Positions 28,789 through 37,181 are shown, counted from the stretch's first letter. The stretch: DNA of 64,000 bases from Rubrivivax rivuli (GCF_004016505.1 NZ_SACR01000002.1:62001-126000), one strand, 5' to 3'. Numbers and translations are program-made. Notes: generated by a model from the letters alone, not told the origin.

Positions 28789-29276
28789 AGGCGGACGATC
28801 TTGGTCTGCAGTTCGCGGAACCACTCGTCGGCCAGCACCAGGAAGAAGGGCTTCTGGGCGCGCGCGTTCGCGAATTCCAGGCCGTAGGCGCGGGCGCGGG
28901 CGGTGACCACGCTGCCCTGGCCCAGACGGCTCTGCTCGTAGGCTTCCTTGGGCATGTAGAGGAAGAACTCGCCCTGCTTGGCGTCGGCCGCCACGGCGTG
29001 CAGCTTCAGGCGCACGGTGTCGGCACGGGCCGGGGCCTCGGCCACCTCGATGACGCGGTAATCGCCCTCGGCGACCTTGTTGTCGCCGCTGGAACTGTCG
29101 CTGGAGGTCTGGATGGACGTGGAGCTGCTGCCCACCGAGGTGGAGACGCTGTCGGACGAGGCCGACGAAGCCGAGCTGCCGGCCAGTGCCGGTGCCGCGG
29201 CGAAGGCGCCCAGCAGCAGGGCCAGGGCGGTGGCACGCGCCAGCGGCGACGGGGTGCGGGAGGTCTGAGTCGTCAT
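28785..29276 (-). CDS. Small secreted Ser-rich protein of DUF2145 cassette B
   Basis: 163 residues. Sec signal peptide (ALALLLGAFAAAPALA) followed by a roughly 40-residue Ser/Thr/Asp low-complexity linker (SSASSASSDSVSTSVGSSS and onward), then a small predicted beta-rich domain (YRVIEVAEAPARADTVRLKL to the end). I do not recognise the domain. Its stop overlaps the TTG start of the DUF2145 gene, so the two are translationally coupled. A similarly placed secreted protein precedes the other DUF2145 gene. Confidence 0.7.
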   Translation of the reverse strand: MTTQTSRTPSPLARATALALLLGAFAAAPALAGSSASSASSDSVSTSVGSSSTSIQTSSDSSSGDNKVAEGDYRVIEVAEAPARADTVRLKLHAVAADAKQGEFFLYMPKEAYEQSRLGQGSVVTARARAYGLEFANARAQKPFFLVLADEWFRELQTKIVRL

Positions 29277-29351
29277 GGAACGTCGTCCCTTCATCAAAAG
29301 AGGTTTCAAGTACATGGTATCGCAGGCCTTGGCGGGCTTTGCAAGCAGGCG

Positions 29352-31289
29352 CTACCTGCCGGGGCCCGCCGACAGCAGCGCGGCCACACGTTCGCGAAGA
29401 AGTGCCGGGCTGGCCTCGGCCGCCGGCACCGCCGGCCCGGCCACCAGGCCCACCGGGCTGAAGAGGCCGCGGCGAAAGGGCTTGACCATCGCCGTGCCGC
29501 CTTCGATGCGGCTGAAGAAGCTGCCCCACAGGTTCTGCAGTGCCATCGGCACCACGGGCACCGGGTGGGTCTGCAGGATCTTCATCACGCCGCCCTTGAA
29601 CTCGCCCAGGCTGCCGTCGCGCGTGATGCCGCCTTCCGGGAAGAGGGCCAGCAGGTCGCCCTCGTCCAGCACGGCACGCGCCTGCACGAAGGCGCGTTCG
29701 TAGGCCGCCGGGTCTTCCTTCTGCGGCGCGATGGGGATGGCCTTGCCCAGCCGGAACAGCCAGCCCAGCACGGGAATGGCGAAGATGCGGTGGTCCATGA
29801 GGAAGCGGATGGGCCGCGGGCTGGCCGCCATCAGCACCACGGCGTCGATGAAGCTGACGTGGTTGCACACGAGGATGGCCGCGCCCTGCACCGGGATGTG
29901 CTCGTCGCCGCGCACCTGGAAGCGGTAGATGCAGCGCGTGAGGATGAAGGCGATGAAACGCAGCAGGTACTCGGGCACCAGCAGGAAGATGTAGCCGGCC
30001 ACCACCGCGTTGAGCAGGCCCACGACCAGGAAGACCTCGGGGATGGTGAAACCCGCCGCCAGCAGAGCGCCCACACCCAGGCTGCTGACGATCATGAACA
30101 GCGCGTTCAGGATGTTGTTGGCCGCGATGATGCGCGCGCGGTGCGTGGGCTGGCTGCGCAACTGGATCAGCGCGTACATCGGCACGCTGTAGATGCCCGC
30201 GAACAGCGACAGCAGCGCCAGATCGGCCATCACGCGCCAGTGCGCGGGCTGGGCCACGAAGGCCGCCAGCGTGTAGCCGCTGGAAGGCGCCAGGCCGCGC
30301 GCGGCGAAGTAGAGGTCGATGGCGAAGACGCTCATGCCGATGGCGCCCAGCGGCACGAGGCCGATCTCCACGTGCCGCTTGGAGAGCACCTCGCACAGCA
30401 GCGCGCCGATGCCGATGCCGATGGAGAACACCACCAGCAGCAGCGAGGCCACCTGCTCGTTGCCGTGCAGCACGTCGCGCGCGAAGGCCGGGAACATGCT
30501 GAGGAACACGGCGCCGAAGAACCACATCCAGCTGATGCCCAGCAGCGAGCGGAACACCACCACGTTGCCGTGCGCCAGCTTCAGGTTGCGCCAGGTCTCG
30601 GTGAAGGGGTTCCAGTTGATCTGCAGGCCGGGGTCGGTGGCCGGCGACACGGGCACGGCCTGCGCCATCGCGCGGCCCAGCACGGCCACGGCTACGCAGC
30701 CGATGGCCACGTACATGCCGCCCTGCCCGGGGATGGCGATGAGCAGGCCGCCGGCCACCTGACCCAGCAGGATGGCCACGAAGGTGCCCATCTCCACCAT
30801 GCCGTTGCCGCCTGTGAGTTCCCGCTCGTTCAGATGCTGCGGGAGGTAGGCGAACTTCACCGGGCCGAAGAGCGTGCTGTGCAGGCCCATGAGGAAGACG
30901 CAGGCCAGCAGCACAGGCACGTGCTGCACCACGAAGCCCCAGCCGGCCAGCGCCATGATGGCGATCTCGAGGTTCTTGACGAAGCGGATCAGCACCTCCT
31001 TCGGGTACTTGTCCGCCAGCTGCCCGCTGGTGGCCGAGAACAGCACGAAGGGCAGGATGAAGAGCGCGCCGATCACCAGCCCGGCCATGGCCGGCGGCAG
31101 CCAGCTCACCTGCAGCTGGTAGGTGACCAGCACGGTGAAGGCGAACTTGAAGAGGTTGTCGTTGCCGGCGCCGAGGAACTGCACCCAGAAGAAGGGGCCG
31201 AAGCGGCGCTGGCCGAGCAGCGCGAACTGGTTGGGGTGCTCGTGCGGCGCGGGGCCGGGCGCTGCGGTGATGCTGGACGGGGTCGACAC
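29352..31289 (-). CDS. MFS transporter fused to PlsC acyltransferase (lysophospholipid repair type)
   Basis: 645 residues from a GTG start with a good GAGGAAG ribosome-binding site. Residues ~20-430 form a 12-helix major-facilitator domain of the LplT type (FFWVQFLGAGNDNLFKFAF, SGQLADKYPKEVL). The C-terminal ~200 residues are a PlsC acyltransferase with HxxxxD at His477/Asp482 (NHVSFID) and FPEGG. In E. coli, LplT flips lysophospholipids inward and Aas re-acylates them; here flippase and acyltransferase are one chain, without the acyl-ACP synthetase domain. The gene sits between the two DUF2145 cassettes, same strand. Confidence 0.9.
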   Translation of the reverse strand: MSTPSSITAAPGPAPHEHPNQFALLGQRRFGPFFWVQFLGAGNDNLFKFAFTVLVTYQLQVSWLPPAMAGLVIGALFILPFVLFSATSGQLADKYPKEVLIRFVKNLEIAIMALAGWGFVVQHVPVLLACVFLMGLHSTLFGPVKFAYLPQHLNERELTGGNGMVEMGTFVAILLGQVAGGLLIAIPGQGGMYVAIGCVAVAVLGRAMAQAVPVSPATDPGLQINWNPFTETWRNLKLAHGNVVVFRSLLGISWMWFFGAVFLSMFPAFARDVLHGNEQVASLLLVVFSIGIGIGALLCEVLSKRHVEIGLVPLGAIGMSVFAIDLYFAARGLAPSSGYTLAAFVAQPAHWRVMADLALLSLFAGIYSVPMYALIQLRSQPTHRARIIAANNILNALFMIVSSLGVGALLAAGFTIPEVFLVVGLLNAVVAGYIFLLVPEYLLRFIAFILTRCIYRFQVRGDEHIPVQGAAILVCNHVSFIDAVVLMAASPRPIRFLMDHRIFAIPVLGWLFRLGKAIPIAPQKEDPAAYERAFVQARAVLDEGDLLALFPEGGITRDGSLGEFKGGVMKILQTHPVPVVPMALQNLWGSFFSRIEGGTAMVKPFRRGLFSPVGLVAGPAVPAAEASPALLRERVAALLSAGPGR

Positions 31290-31318
31290 GGTCTTCCTCG
31301 GGTGGGTGGCGAAACGGC

Positions 31319-32572
31319 TCAGCCGCCGCTGACTGTAGCGGGGCGCGGTGACAAGGCCGCCCCCTCGAACACCGCCGCTGGCAGGCCCTGCCCCTGCCAA
31401 CGCAGCCGGCGCTTGAGCATGAAGTCGAACAGCAGCGCGTTGTGCTCGCGCACGGCCTGCAGCACCGGCACGTCGGCCTCGGCCAGCAGGCCGGCCTTCA
31501 CCAGCGCCGGTGGCGAGAACAGCGGCATCAGCCCGGGCAGCGGGTGGTCGCTGCCGTGCAGCAGCCGGGCGTGCCAGTCGCGCCGCTGCAGCACGGCCTG
31601 CCACACGGCGGGCTCGCGGTTGCGCTGGAACACGGCCGACAGGTCGCCGAAAAGCAGGCCGCGGTGCGCCGGCTCGTCCATCAGCCGCGCGAAGAGGTCG
31701 AAGGCCGGCACCAGCGGCGCGTTGCGGCGATCGGTGTCGCGCGCGCGGCCGAGCGAGGCGCAGTGCGCCACGATCACGCGCACGCCCAGGGCCAGCGGCG
31801 CCCGCACCGCCAGCGGGTTGCCGTAGGCGTCTTGCTCGGCGCCGGGCACGGCCTTCTCTTCACCGCAGTGCACCACCACGGGCACACCGCGCCGGGCGAG
31901 CAGCTCGTACACGGGCTTGCAGCGGGCATCGGCCAGGTCGATGTTCATCGCGCTGGGCAGCCACTTCAGCGCCACGGCGCCGGCGTCCAGCGCGGCGGCC
32001 AGGGTCGGCACGGCGTCTTCGCGGTAGGGGTGCACCGAGGCCACCCAGTCGAAGCGGCCCGGGTTCTCACGCGCGATGCGCTCGGCATAGGCGTTGGGCA
32101 CGTGGAAGGTGGTGTGCTCGGCATCGGGCCGGCCGGCGTTGTCGTGCGCGCGGTCGAAGGCGTAGAGCCACCAGCGCGCGCCCGTCGGGAAGCCCGCGGC
32201 CAGTTCTTGCAGGCGCTGCACGTAGGCGCGGTCGATGGACGGTGCATCGGCCGCCACGCAGGCCGCGTTGAGGATGGCGCGGCGGCGCAGCACCTCGGTG
32301 GGCCGCCACCATTGGTGCATGGACGCGTGCACCGTGCAGCCGCTGCCGCTGTCGCCATTGCCCAGCAGGTGGGCGTGGGTGTCGACCAGCCGTGCGGCGT
32401 CGATGCCCTCGAAGGCCTGCAGCACCATCGGGTGCTGCGCCAGCGCAGGCGGCAGCGCGCCGCGGCAGGGGTTGCGCAGCGCGGCCCGGGCCGGCGGGCT
32501 CATCAAGCTGGTGAAGAGCCCGGCGCCCAAAGCGGCGCCGCAACACAGGGCGTGACGGCGGCCGAGGTTCAT
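31319..32572 (-). CDS. Secreted amidohydrolase-family metal-dependent hydrolase
   Basis: 417 residues. The N terminus has a twin-Arg (NLGRRHALCCGAALGAGLF), so export by Tat or Sec is likely. TIM-barrel amidohydrolase motifs: DTHAHLLG on the first strand, VALKWLPS, VVVHCGEE, VIVAHCAS and LLHGSDHP, fitting the amidohydrolase 2 (PF04909) type with a metal site. Substrate unknown. Its ATG overlaps the stop of the upstream DUF2145 gene (ATGA), and the MFS-PlsC gene follows after 29 nt, so all are probably one transcript. Confidence 0.85.
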   Translation of the reverse strand: MNLGRRHALCCGAALGAGLFTSLMSPPARAALRNPCRGALPPALAQHPMVLQAFEGIDAARLVDTHAHLLGNGDSGSGCTVHASMHQWWRPTEVLRRRAILNAACVAADAPSIDRAYVQRLQELAAGFPTGARWWLYAFDRAHDNAGRPDAEHTTFHVPNAYAERIARENPGRFDWVASVHPYREDAVPTLAAALDAGAVALKWLPSAMNIDLADARCKPVYELLARRGVPVVVHCGEEKAVPGAEQDAYGNPLAVRAPLALGVRVIVAHCASLGRARDTDRRNAPLVPAFDLFARLMDEPAHRGLLFGDLSAVFQRNREPAVWQAVLQRRDWHARLLHGSDHPLPGLMPLFSPPALVKAGLLAEADVPVLQAVREHNALLFDFMLKRRLRWQGQGLPAAVFEGAALSPRPATVSGG

Positions 32573-33369
32573 CGCACCTCCTGCAGGCGCTGGCCGAGGC
32601 CGGCACGGGGCAGCCAGTCGAACACCGAATCGGCGGTGATGGTCTCGATGCGGTCGCTGTAGCGCTTCTCGTTCGGGTGGTCGTCGAAGGCGACGTTGGC
32701 CGCACTCACGCGGGCGCCGAGGCGCGTCAACGCGCCCAGCCGCAGCACGCTGGGCTCGTAGCCCTGGTACCGCAGCCAGGCCTGGGCGCGGTCGCGGTTC
32801 TGGATGCGGCCGTCCATGGCCATGGCCAGGGTCTCGATGACCCACTGGTTGCTCTGCTGGTACTGCTGCGCCCAGGGGTAGGCCACCATGTTGTAGGCCG
32901 GCTGGTGCAGCTTCTGCACGTTGAAGTTGTCATGCAGCAGCGTGTGCAGCTTCTGCTGCGCCTCGGCCGAGAGCACGCTGAAGGCGGCGGCGAACTCGTG
33001 CGGGTCGTCGAGGAAAAACTCGCCCAGGCCCTGGCGGTACAGATCGGCGCGCGCGCTGCCGCACTGGTTGAGCTTGTGCACGACCCGCCAGCGCGTGCCG
33101 GTGTCGGTGGTCTCCTTGTAGGCCAGGGCCAGGTGGCTCCAGCGCAGGCGGTACTTCGAGAGGTCTTGCCCGGCGCGCGCCAGCACCACCACCTCGGCGC
33201 CGCTGGCGTCCAGCGCGCGGGCCGTGCGCTCGGCCAGGTTCAGGCCGCGCACGACGGCGGTGGTGTCGGGCTGGCGCGCTTCGCAGCTGCGGCCGGCCTG
33301 GGCCGGGGCAGCGCCCAGGGCCAGCGTGGCGGCCAGGGCCAGGGTGGTGAGGAGGGTGGTGAGCTTCAT
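32569..33369 (-). CDS. Secreted DUF2145 protein, copy A (His79/Ser173)
   Basis: 266 residues with a Sec signal peptide (TLLTTLALAATLALGAAPAQA). It aligns with copy B without gaps between the two key sites: WSHLALAYK has His at residue 79 and QQSNQWVIETLA has Ser at residue 173, where copy B has Cys (AGC versus TGC, a single-base difference). Both also share a Cys before the next block (LNQCGSARADLYRQG here). If the fold is a permuted thiol hydrolase, this copy is an inactive or serine variant. Its stop overlaps the amidohydrolase start. Confidence 0.78.
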   Translation of the reverse strand: MKLTTLLTTLALAATLALGAAPAQAGRSCEARQPDTTAVVRGLNLAERTARALDASGAEVVVLARAGQDLSKYRLRWSHLALAYKETTDTGTRWRVVHKLNQCGSARADLYRQGLGEFFLDDPHEFAAAFSVLSAEAQQKLHTLLHDNFNVQKLHQPAYNMVAYPWAQQYQQSNQWVIETLAMAMDGRIQNRDRAQAWLRYQGYEPSVLRLGALTRLGARVSAANVAFDDHPNEKRYSDRIETITADSVFDWLPRAGLGQRLQEVR

Positions 33370-33391
33370 GGCGGTGGCGTTCAGCGCTTGA

Positions 33392-33817
33392 TCAGTAGGT
33401 GATGCGTTCGTTGTGCAGCAGCGCGCGGCCCAGTTCGTTGGGGATGAAGGCGATGGCCTTGCCGGCGGCCGAGATCACCCAGCCGGCCGTGCTGGCCACG
33501 GCCACCACGCTGGCGCCCACCACGAGCGAGGCGCCGCCCACCACCGCGCCGCTGAGCGTGAGGCTGGCGCGGGCGCCGTCGCTGGCGCGCTCCAGCACCC
33601 ACACGGTGCCGCGAGAGGTGGCTTCCACCGCCACCACGGTGAACACGGCGCCGGTGGACAGCAGCACGGCCGGTGCGACCACCGACACCGCCACCGGCAG
33701 CGCCGAGAGGGCGCTGAGCTCCGAGGCCATGGTGTCGCGCTGGGCGTGGGCCGGGGCGGTGAAGGTGGTGCCGGCCAGCGCGGCGGCCAGGGCGAGGGTG
33801 AAGGCAAGCTTTTTCAT
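33392..33817 (-). CDS. Small secreted protein of DUF2145 cassette A
   Basis: 141 residues from the ATG of MKKLAFTLALAAAL, with a Sec signal peptide ending near APAHA. The mature part has alternating Val/Ala-rich beta-like stretches (VAVSVVAPAVLL, SLVVGASVVAVAS) and a segment VVAVEATSRGTVWVLERASD that resembles the VIEVAEAPARADTVRL segment of the other cassette's small protein. I cannot name a family. It lies 22 nt before DUF2145 copy A, same strand. Confidence 0.68.
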   Translation of the reverse strand: MKKLAFTLALAAALAGTTFTAPAHAQRDTMASELSALSALPVAVSVVAPAVLLSTGAVFTVVAVEATSRGTVWVLERASDGARASLTLSGAVVGGASLVVGASVVAVASTAGWVISAAGKAIAFIPNELGRALLHNERITY

Positions 33818-33891
33818 GTCGAGGTCCTCAGGTTGAAGCAACAGGGTTCCAGGGGCAACAGGCACGGAACAGGCGCAGGCGGGGCGGGGTT

Positions 33892-34446
33892 TCAGGCGTT
33901 CGCGTCGTCGGCAGCGTCACGGCCGTGGCGGGCGTTGTGCAAGGCCAACTCGTGGGCATCGCGCAGCGTCTTGGCCAGCGTGAACACGCTGCTGATGAGG
34001 AAGAGCCAGCTCACCGCGAGAAAAGCCTTGTAGGTCGGGTTGATCTCCATGCGCCACAGGCCCCAGCCCGTCAGGCCCATCGCCAGCGCGAAGCCGCCCC
34101 AGACCACCAGGCCCCACATCGGCGTGTCGACGCGGCGGCCTTCGTTGTCACGCACGTACTTGCTGACGGCAAAAGCCGCCGACAGCGTGAACAGGTAGCC
34201 CATCACCATGAAGGCGCGGTCCAGGTCCTGCCCCGGCAGCCAGGCCAGGCCCGTGCCGCACAAGGCCACCGCGGTGGCGAAGCTCACCCACACCTGCACG
34301 CGCCAGGCCTTGGTGTCGCTGCGCATGACGGTGGCAACGCGCTGGCGGCTGGGGTGGTGGGCGATGTGCGCGGTGGGGGCCGTGGGGGCTGAAGCGGTGG
34401 TGGCGGTTTGCATGGCAGCGGGGGTTTCGTTGAACACGGAACGCAT
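33892..34446 (-). CDS. YiaA/YiaB-type inner membrane protein
   Basis: 184 residues with four predicted helices in two pairs, the YiaAB two-helix domain twice (WVSFATAVALCGTGLAWLPG, GYLFTLSAAFAVSKYVRDN; VVWGGFALAMGLTGWGLW, AVSWLFLISSVFTLAKTLRD). A ~40-residue Thr/Ala-rich N-terminal tail precedes them; an alternative ATG is at 34413. Function unknown; E. coli YiaA/B relatives are uncharacterised. Divergent from the HTH regulator gene, with 99 bp between. Confidence 0.8.
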   Translation of the reverse strand: MRSVFNETPAAMQTATTASAPTAPTAHIAHHPSRQRVATVMRSDTKAWRVQVWVSFATAVALCGTGLAWLPGQDLDRAFMVMGYLFTLSAAFAVSKYVRDNEGRRVDTPMWGLVVWGGFALAMGLTGWGLWRMEINPTYKAFLAVSWLFLISSVFTLAKTLRDAHELALHNARHGRDAADDANA

Positions 34447-34509
34447 CCTGCCGATGCCGGCCTTCGGTATCCATCACCCCAAGAGACGTGGCACCTCATC
34501 GCACTTCCG

Positions 34510-34526
34510 GTATCGTTTGGCGATAC
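34510..34526. promoter_or_regulatory. Palindromic operator candidate upstream of the HTH regulator gene
   Basis: GTATCG-N5-CGATAC, a perfect inverted repeat 19 bp before the regulator ATG. A further CGGTATC half-site stands at 34465-34471, close to the divergent YiaA/B start; the same heptamer is part of the palindrome at 34508-34514. An autoregulatory site for the adjacent HTH protein is likely but unproven. Confidence 0.55.
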
Positions 34527-34545
34527 TTTTTGAAGGAAGACTGCC

Positions 34546-35367
34546 ATGAGCAGCAGCCAGGACCTCATCACCGTGCTGAAGGCCGAGTTGCGCCGCGCCG
34601 GCCTGACCTATGCCGATGTCGCGCGCGAGCTGGGCCTGGCCGAGAGCAGCGTCAAGCGCATGTTTGCCAAGGCCGACATGCCGCTGTCGCGCATCGACGA
34701 GGTGCTGGCCGTGCTGAAGATGGACTTCGCCGAGCTGGCCCGCGAAGTGGCCCTGGCCAGCCCGCCGCGGCGCGAGCTGACGCTGGAGCAGGAGCGCGCC
34801 GTGGTGGCCGACCCCAAGCTGCTGCTCACGGCCATCTGCACGCTGAGCGGCTGGACGCTGGAGCAGATCGTGCAGACCTACACCCTCAGCAAGCCGCAGG
34901 CCGTGGGCTGCCTGCTGGCGCTGGACAAGCTGGGCTTCATCGAGCTGCGCGCGAACAACCGCTACCGGCTGAAGATCGACAAGACCTTCCGCTGGCGCCC
35001 GCACGGGCCGGTGATGCAGTTCTTCCGCCAGCACGCGGTGGCCGATTACTTCGAAGGCGGCTTCGACGGCGCCGGCGAACTGCTGATGCTGGTGCACGGC
35101 CAGGTGACGCCAGCCCAAGCCGCGCTTTTCAACGAACGCCTGCAGCGCCTGGCGCAAGACTTCTCGCAGCAGCACCTGGGCAACCAGAAGCTGCCCAGCA
35201 CCGAGAAGCAGGCCTTCACGGTGCTGGTGGGCATGCGCTCGTGGCTGTTCGCGCCCTTCCGCGAGCAGCTGCGCGAGCCGCCTGAAGCAGGCAACAGCGC
35301 GCTGGCCGCCATGCCCCTGCCCAGCACCGTGGTGCGGGCCGGCCGGCGCGGCACACTGCGTGGATGA
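34546..35367 (+). CDS. XRE-like helix-turn-helix transcriptional regulator
   Basis: 273 residues. N-terminal helix-turn-helix (about 10-60: [20 protein letters not shown] followed by SVKRMF), then a region resembling a winged-helix ([29 protein letters not shown]) and a C-terminal helical domain of unknown ligand. A strong AAGGAAG ribosome-binding site precedes the ATG. The ychJ ATG overlaps its stop. Targets are not known; an inverted repeat just upstream suggests self-control and control of the divergent membrane gene. Confidence 0.82.
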   Translation: MSSSQDLITVLKAELRRAGLTYADVARELGLAESSVKRMFAKADMPLSRIDEVLAVLKMDFAELAREVALASPPRRELTLEQERAVVADPKLLLTAICTLSGWTLEQIVQTYTLSKPQAVGCLLALDKLGFIELRANNRYRLKIDKTFRWRPHGPVMQFFRQHAVADYFEGGFDGAGELLMLVHGQVTPAQAALFNERLQRLAQDFSQQHLGNQKLPSTEKQAFTVLVGMRSWLFAPFREQLREPPEAGNSALAAMPLPSTVVRAGRRGTLRG

Positions 35368-35780
35368 AGCCGACTGCCCCCGCCTCAGCCACAGCCCCCA
35401 CCGAGCCCTGCCCTTGCGGCAGCGGCCTGCCCTACCCCGCCTGCTGCGGCCCTTGGCATGGCGGCGAGTTGCACCTGCAGGCGCCCACGGCCGAGGCGCT
35501 GATGCGCAGCCGCTACAGCGCCTACGTGCGCGAAGACGCGGCCTACCTGCTCGCCACCTGGCACCCGCGCACGCGGCCGGCCGAACCCTTCAACTTCGAG
35601 CCCGGCCTGCGCTGGCTGGGGCTGGAGGTGAAGCAACACCGCATCACGGGCGCCGACAGTGCCGAAGTGACGTTCGTCGCGCGCAGCAAGCTCGGCGGCC
35701 GCGCGCACCGGCTGCACGAACGCAGCCGCTTCGTGCGCGAAGACGGGCGCTGGTTCTACGTCGACGGCGACTTGCTTTAA
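35364..35780 (+). CDS. YchJ-family SEC-C motif protein
   Basis: 138 residues. The N-terminal zinc-binding SEC-C-like motif [19 protein letters not shown] is followed by the YchJ core ([20 protein letters not shown], then WHPRTRP). Length and motif order match the UPF0225 family, function unknown. The ATG overlaps the regulator stop by 4 nt. It is convergent with the propeller-protein gene, only 7 bp between stops. Confidence 0.9.
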   Translation: MKPTAPASATAPTEPCPCGSGLPYPACCGPWHGGELHLQAPTAEALMRSRYSAYVREDAAYLLATWHPRTRPAEPFNFEPGLRWLGLEVKQHRITGADSAEVTFVARSKLGGRAHRLHERSRFVREDGRWFYVDGDLL

Positions 35781-35787
35781 GGCCTGC

Positions 35788-36885
35788 TCAGCCGAAGCGC
35801 ACGGCCGCGATCGGCGGCAGGTTCAGCGAGACGGTGTGCCAACTCTCGCCGCCATCGCTGCTGGCCCACAGGCCGCCCGTGGTGCTGCCCATCAGCAGGC
35901 TGCGGCCGTCGGACGACACGTCCAGCCCGTGGCGGTACACCAGGTCGTAGGCGTGCTGCTGCGGCAGGCCGGTGCGCAGCGTCTCGAAAGTCTGGCCGCC
36001 GTCGCGTGTGCGGTTGACGCACAGCGCGCCGTCCACCGGCACGCGCTTCTCGTCCTTGATGGCGGGCACGAACCAGGCGGTGTCGGCATCGTGCGGGTGC
36101 ACGGCCACCGCAAAACCGAAGCTCGACACAGGCGCCTCGATCTGCTGCCAGCTGGCGGCGTTGTCGGTGCTGCGCCAGATGCCGGCATGGTGCTGGCACC
36201 ACAGCACCTCGGGCTGCGCCGTGCAGCGCACGATGCGGTGCGGGTCTTGCACGTTGGGGTCTTCGGCCTGCTCGGGCGGCATGAAGTCGGCGCGCATGCC
36301 GCTGGCCTGGATGAACCAGTTCGCCCCGCCGTCGCGCGTGACCCAGGCGCCGGCGCAGCTCAGGCCCACCAGCAGTTCATCAGGCCGCTGCGGGTGCGTG
36401 CAGATGGAGTGGATGCCCGGCTCGGGGTAACCACCACCGAACCAGCCGGCGCGCTCGGGCCGGTTCCACAGCGCATCGACCAGTTGCCAGCTGCTGCCGC
36501 AATCGCTGCTGCGGAAGAGGCCACCGGGGATGGTGCCGGCCCACAGCGTGCTGCCCTCCTCCGTGCGCTGGGCTTCCAGCGCCCACAGCAGCACCAGCTT
36601 CCACGCGAAGCCCTTGTCTTCCGGCGGCTGCGGCGGGTAGGTGGGCGCGGCCACCTCGGCCCAGGTGGCACCGCCGTCTTCGCTGCGGTGCAGGTGCACG
36701 CCGAAGTGGCCCAGGTTCAGCGCCGCCAGCATGCGGCCTTGGGGGTCGGCACTCGGCGGCAGCAGCATGGTCACCGGCTCGCCGAGGAAGCTGTGGCGCA
36801 CGATGCGCCAATCGGTGGCCGCGGCATCGCTGCGCTGCAGCTCGAACAGGCCCTTGCGGGTGGCGACCCAGGCGCGTGTGTCCAT
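35788..36885 (-). CDS. BNR/Asp-box beta-propeller protein
   Basis: 365 residues, no signal peptide. About six Asp-box repeats are visible: SEDGGATW, SSDCGSSW, TRDGGANW, STDNAASW, TRDGGQTF and SSDGGESW, spread through the chain as expected for a propeller of the sialidase/BNR-like type. There is no reason to call it a sialidase: arginine-triad residues cannot be assigned. It lies 26 nt after a MoaD-like gene on the same strand, which suggests a joint function. Confidence 0.82.
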   Translation of the reverse strand: MDTRAWVATRKGLFELQRSDAAATDWRIVRHSFLGEPVTMLLPPSADPQGRMLAALNLGHFGVHLHRSEDGGATWAEVAAPTYPPQPPEDKGFAWKLVLLWALEAQRTEEGSTLWAGTIPGGLFRSSDCGSSWQLVDALWNRPERAGWFGGGYPEPGIHSICTHPQRPDELLVGLSCAGAWVTRDGGANWFIQASGMRADFMPPEQAEDPNVQDPHRIVRCTAQPEVLWCQHHAGIWRSTDNAASWQQIEAPVSSFGFAVAVHPHDADTAWFVPAIKDEKRVPVDGALCVNRTRDGGQTFETLRTGLPQQHAYDLVYRHGLDVSSDGRSLLMGSTTGGLWASSDGGESWHTVSLNLPPIAAVRFG

Positions 36886-36911
36886 CTCGGCGTCTCCTCG
36901 GCAGTGGAAGC

Positions 36912-37181
36912 TCAGCCACCGCTCAGCGCCTGCAGCACGTGCACCGTGCTCTCGGGGCCCAGCGGGTCGTTCAGGCCCACGCGGTCGTCGCAGCGGCGGC
37001 CGTCGATGAAGGCCACCACGTTCACGCGCATGTGGCCCTGGTCGTCGAGCACGTAGCCGCGCAGTTGCGGGTTCGCGGCAAAGGCGTCTTCCAGCGCCGC
37101 GCGCAGCGTGGCCGCGGCGGTGCTCACTTCGGGCGTGGCCGTGAAGCGGCGCAGCTGCGGGGTGAAGACGACACGGGCCAT
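36912..37181 (-). CDS. MoaD/ThiS-like ubiquitin-fold protein ending in Gly-Gly
   Basis: 89 residues from the ATG of MARVVFTPQLRRF. Beta-grasp pattern with ALEDAFAANPQLRGYVLD (the helix), GHMRVNVVAFIDGR and the C terminus HVLQALSGG, whose Gly-Gly tail is the hallmark of sulfur-carrier or ubiquitin-like conjugation. No MoaE, ThiF/MoeB-type activating enzyme or molybdopterin gene is beside it; instead a BNR propeller gene follows. Role in sulfur transfer or protein tagging is open. Confidence 0.85.
   Translation of the reverse strand: MARVVFTPQLRRFTATPEVSTAAATLRAALEDAFAANPQLRGYVLDDQGHMRVNVVAFIDGRRCDDRVGLNDPLGPESTVHVLQALSGG

Noticed and set aside
28998..31826. A 942-codon plus-strand frame opposite the MFS-PlsC gene
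   Set aside because: Antisense of a membrane protein gene; the translation is His/Gln/Asp/Arg-rich and low in hydrophobic residues, typical of such shadows.
35788..36885. Calling the propeller protein a sialidase
   Set aside because: Asp boxes alone do not show sialidase activity; the arginine triad and other catalytic residues cannot be placed.
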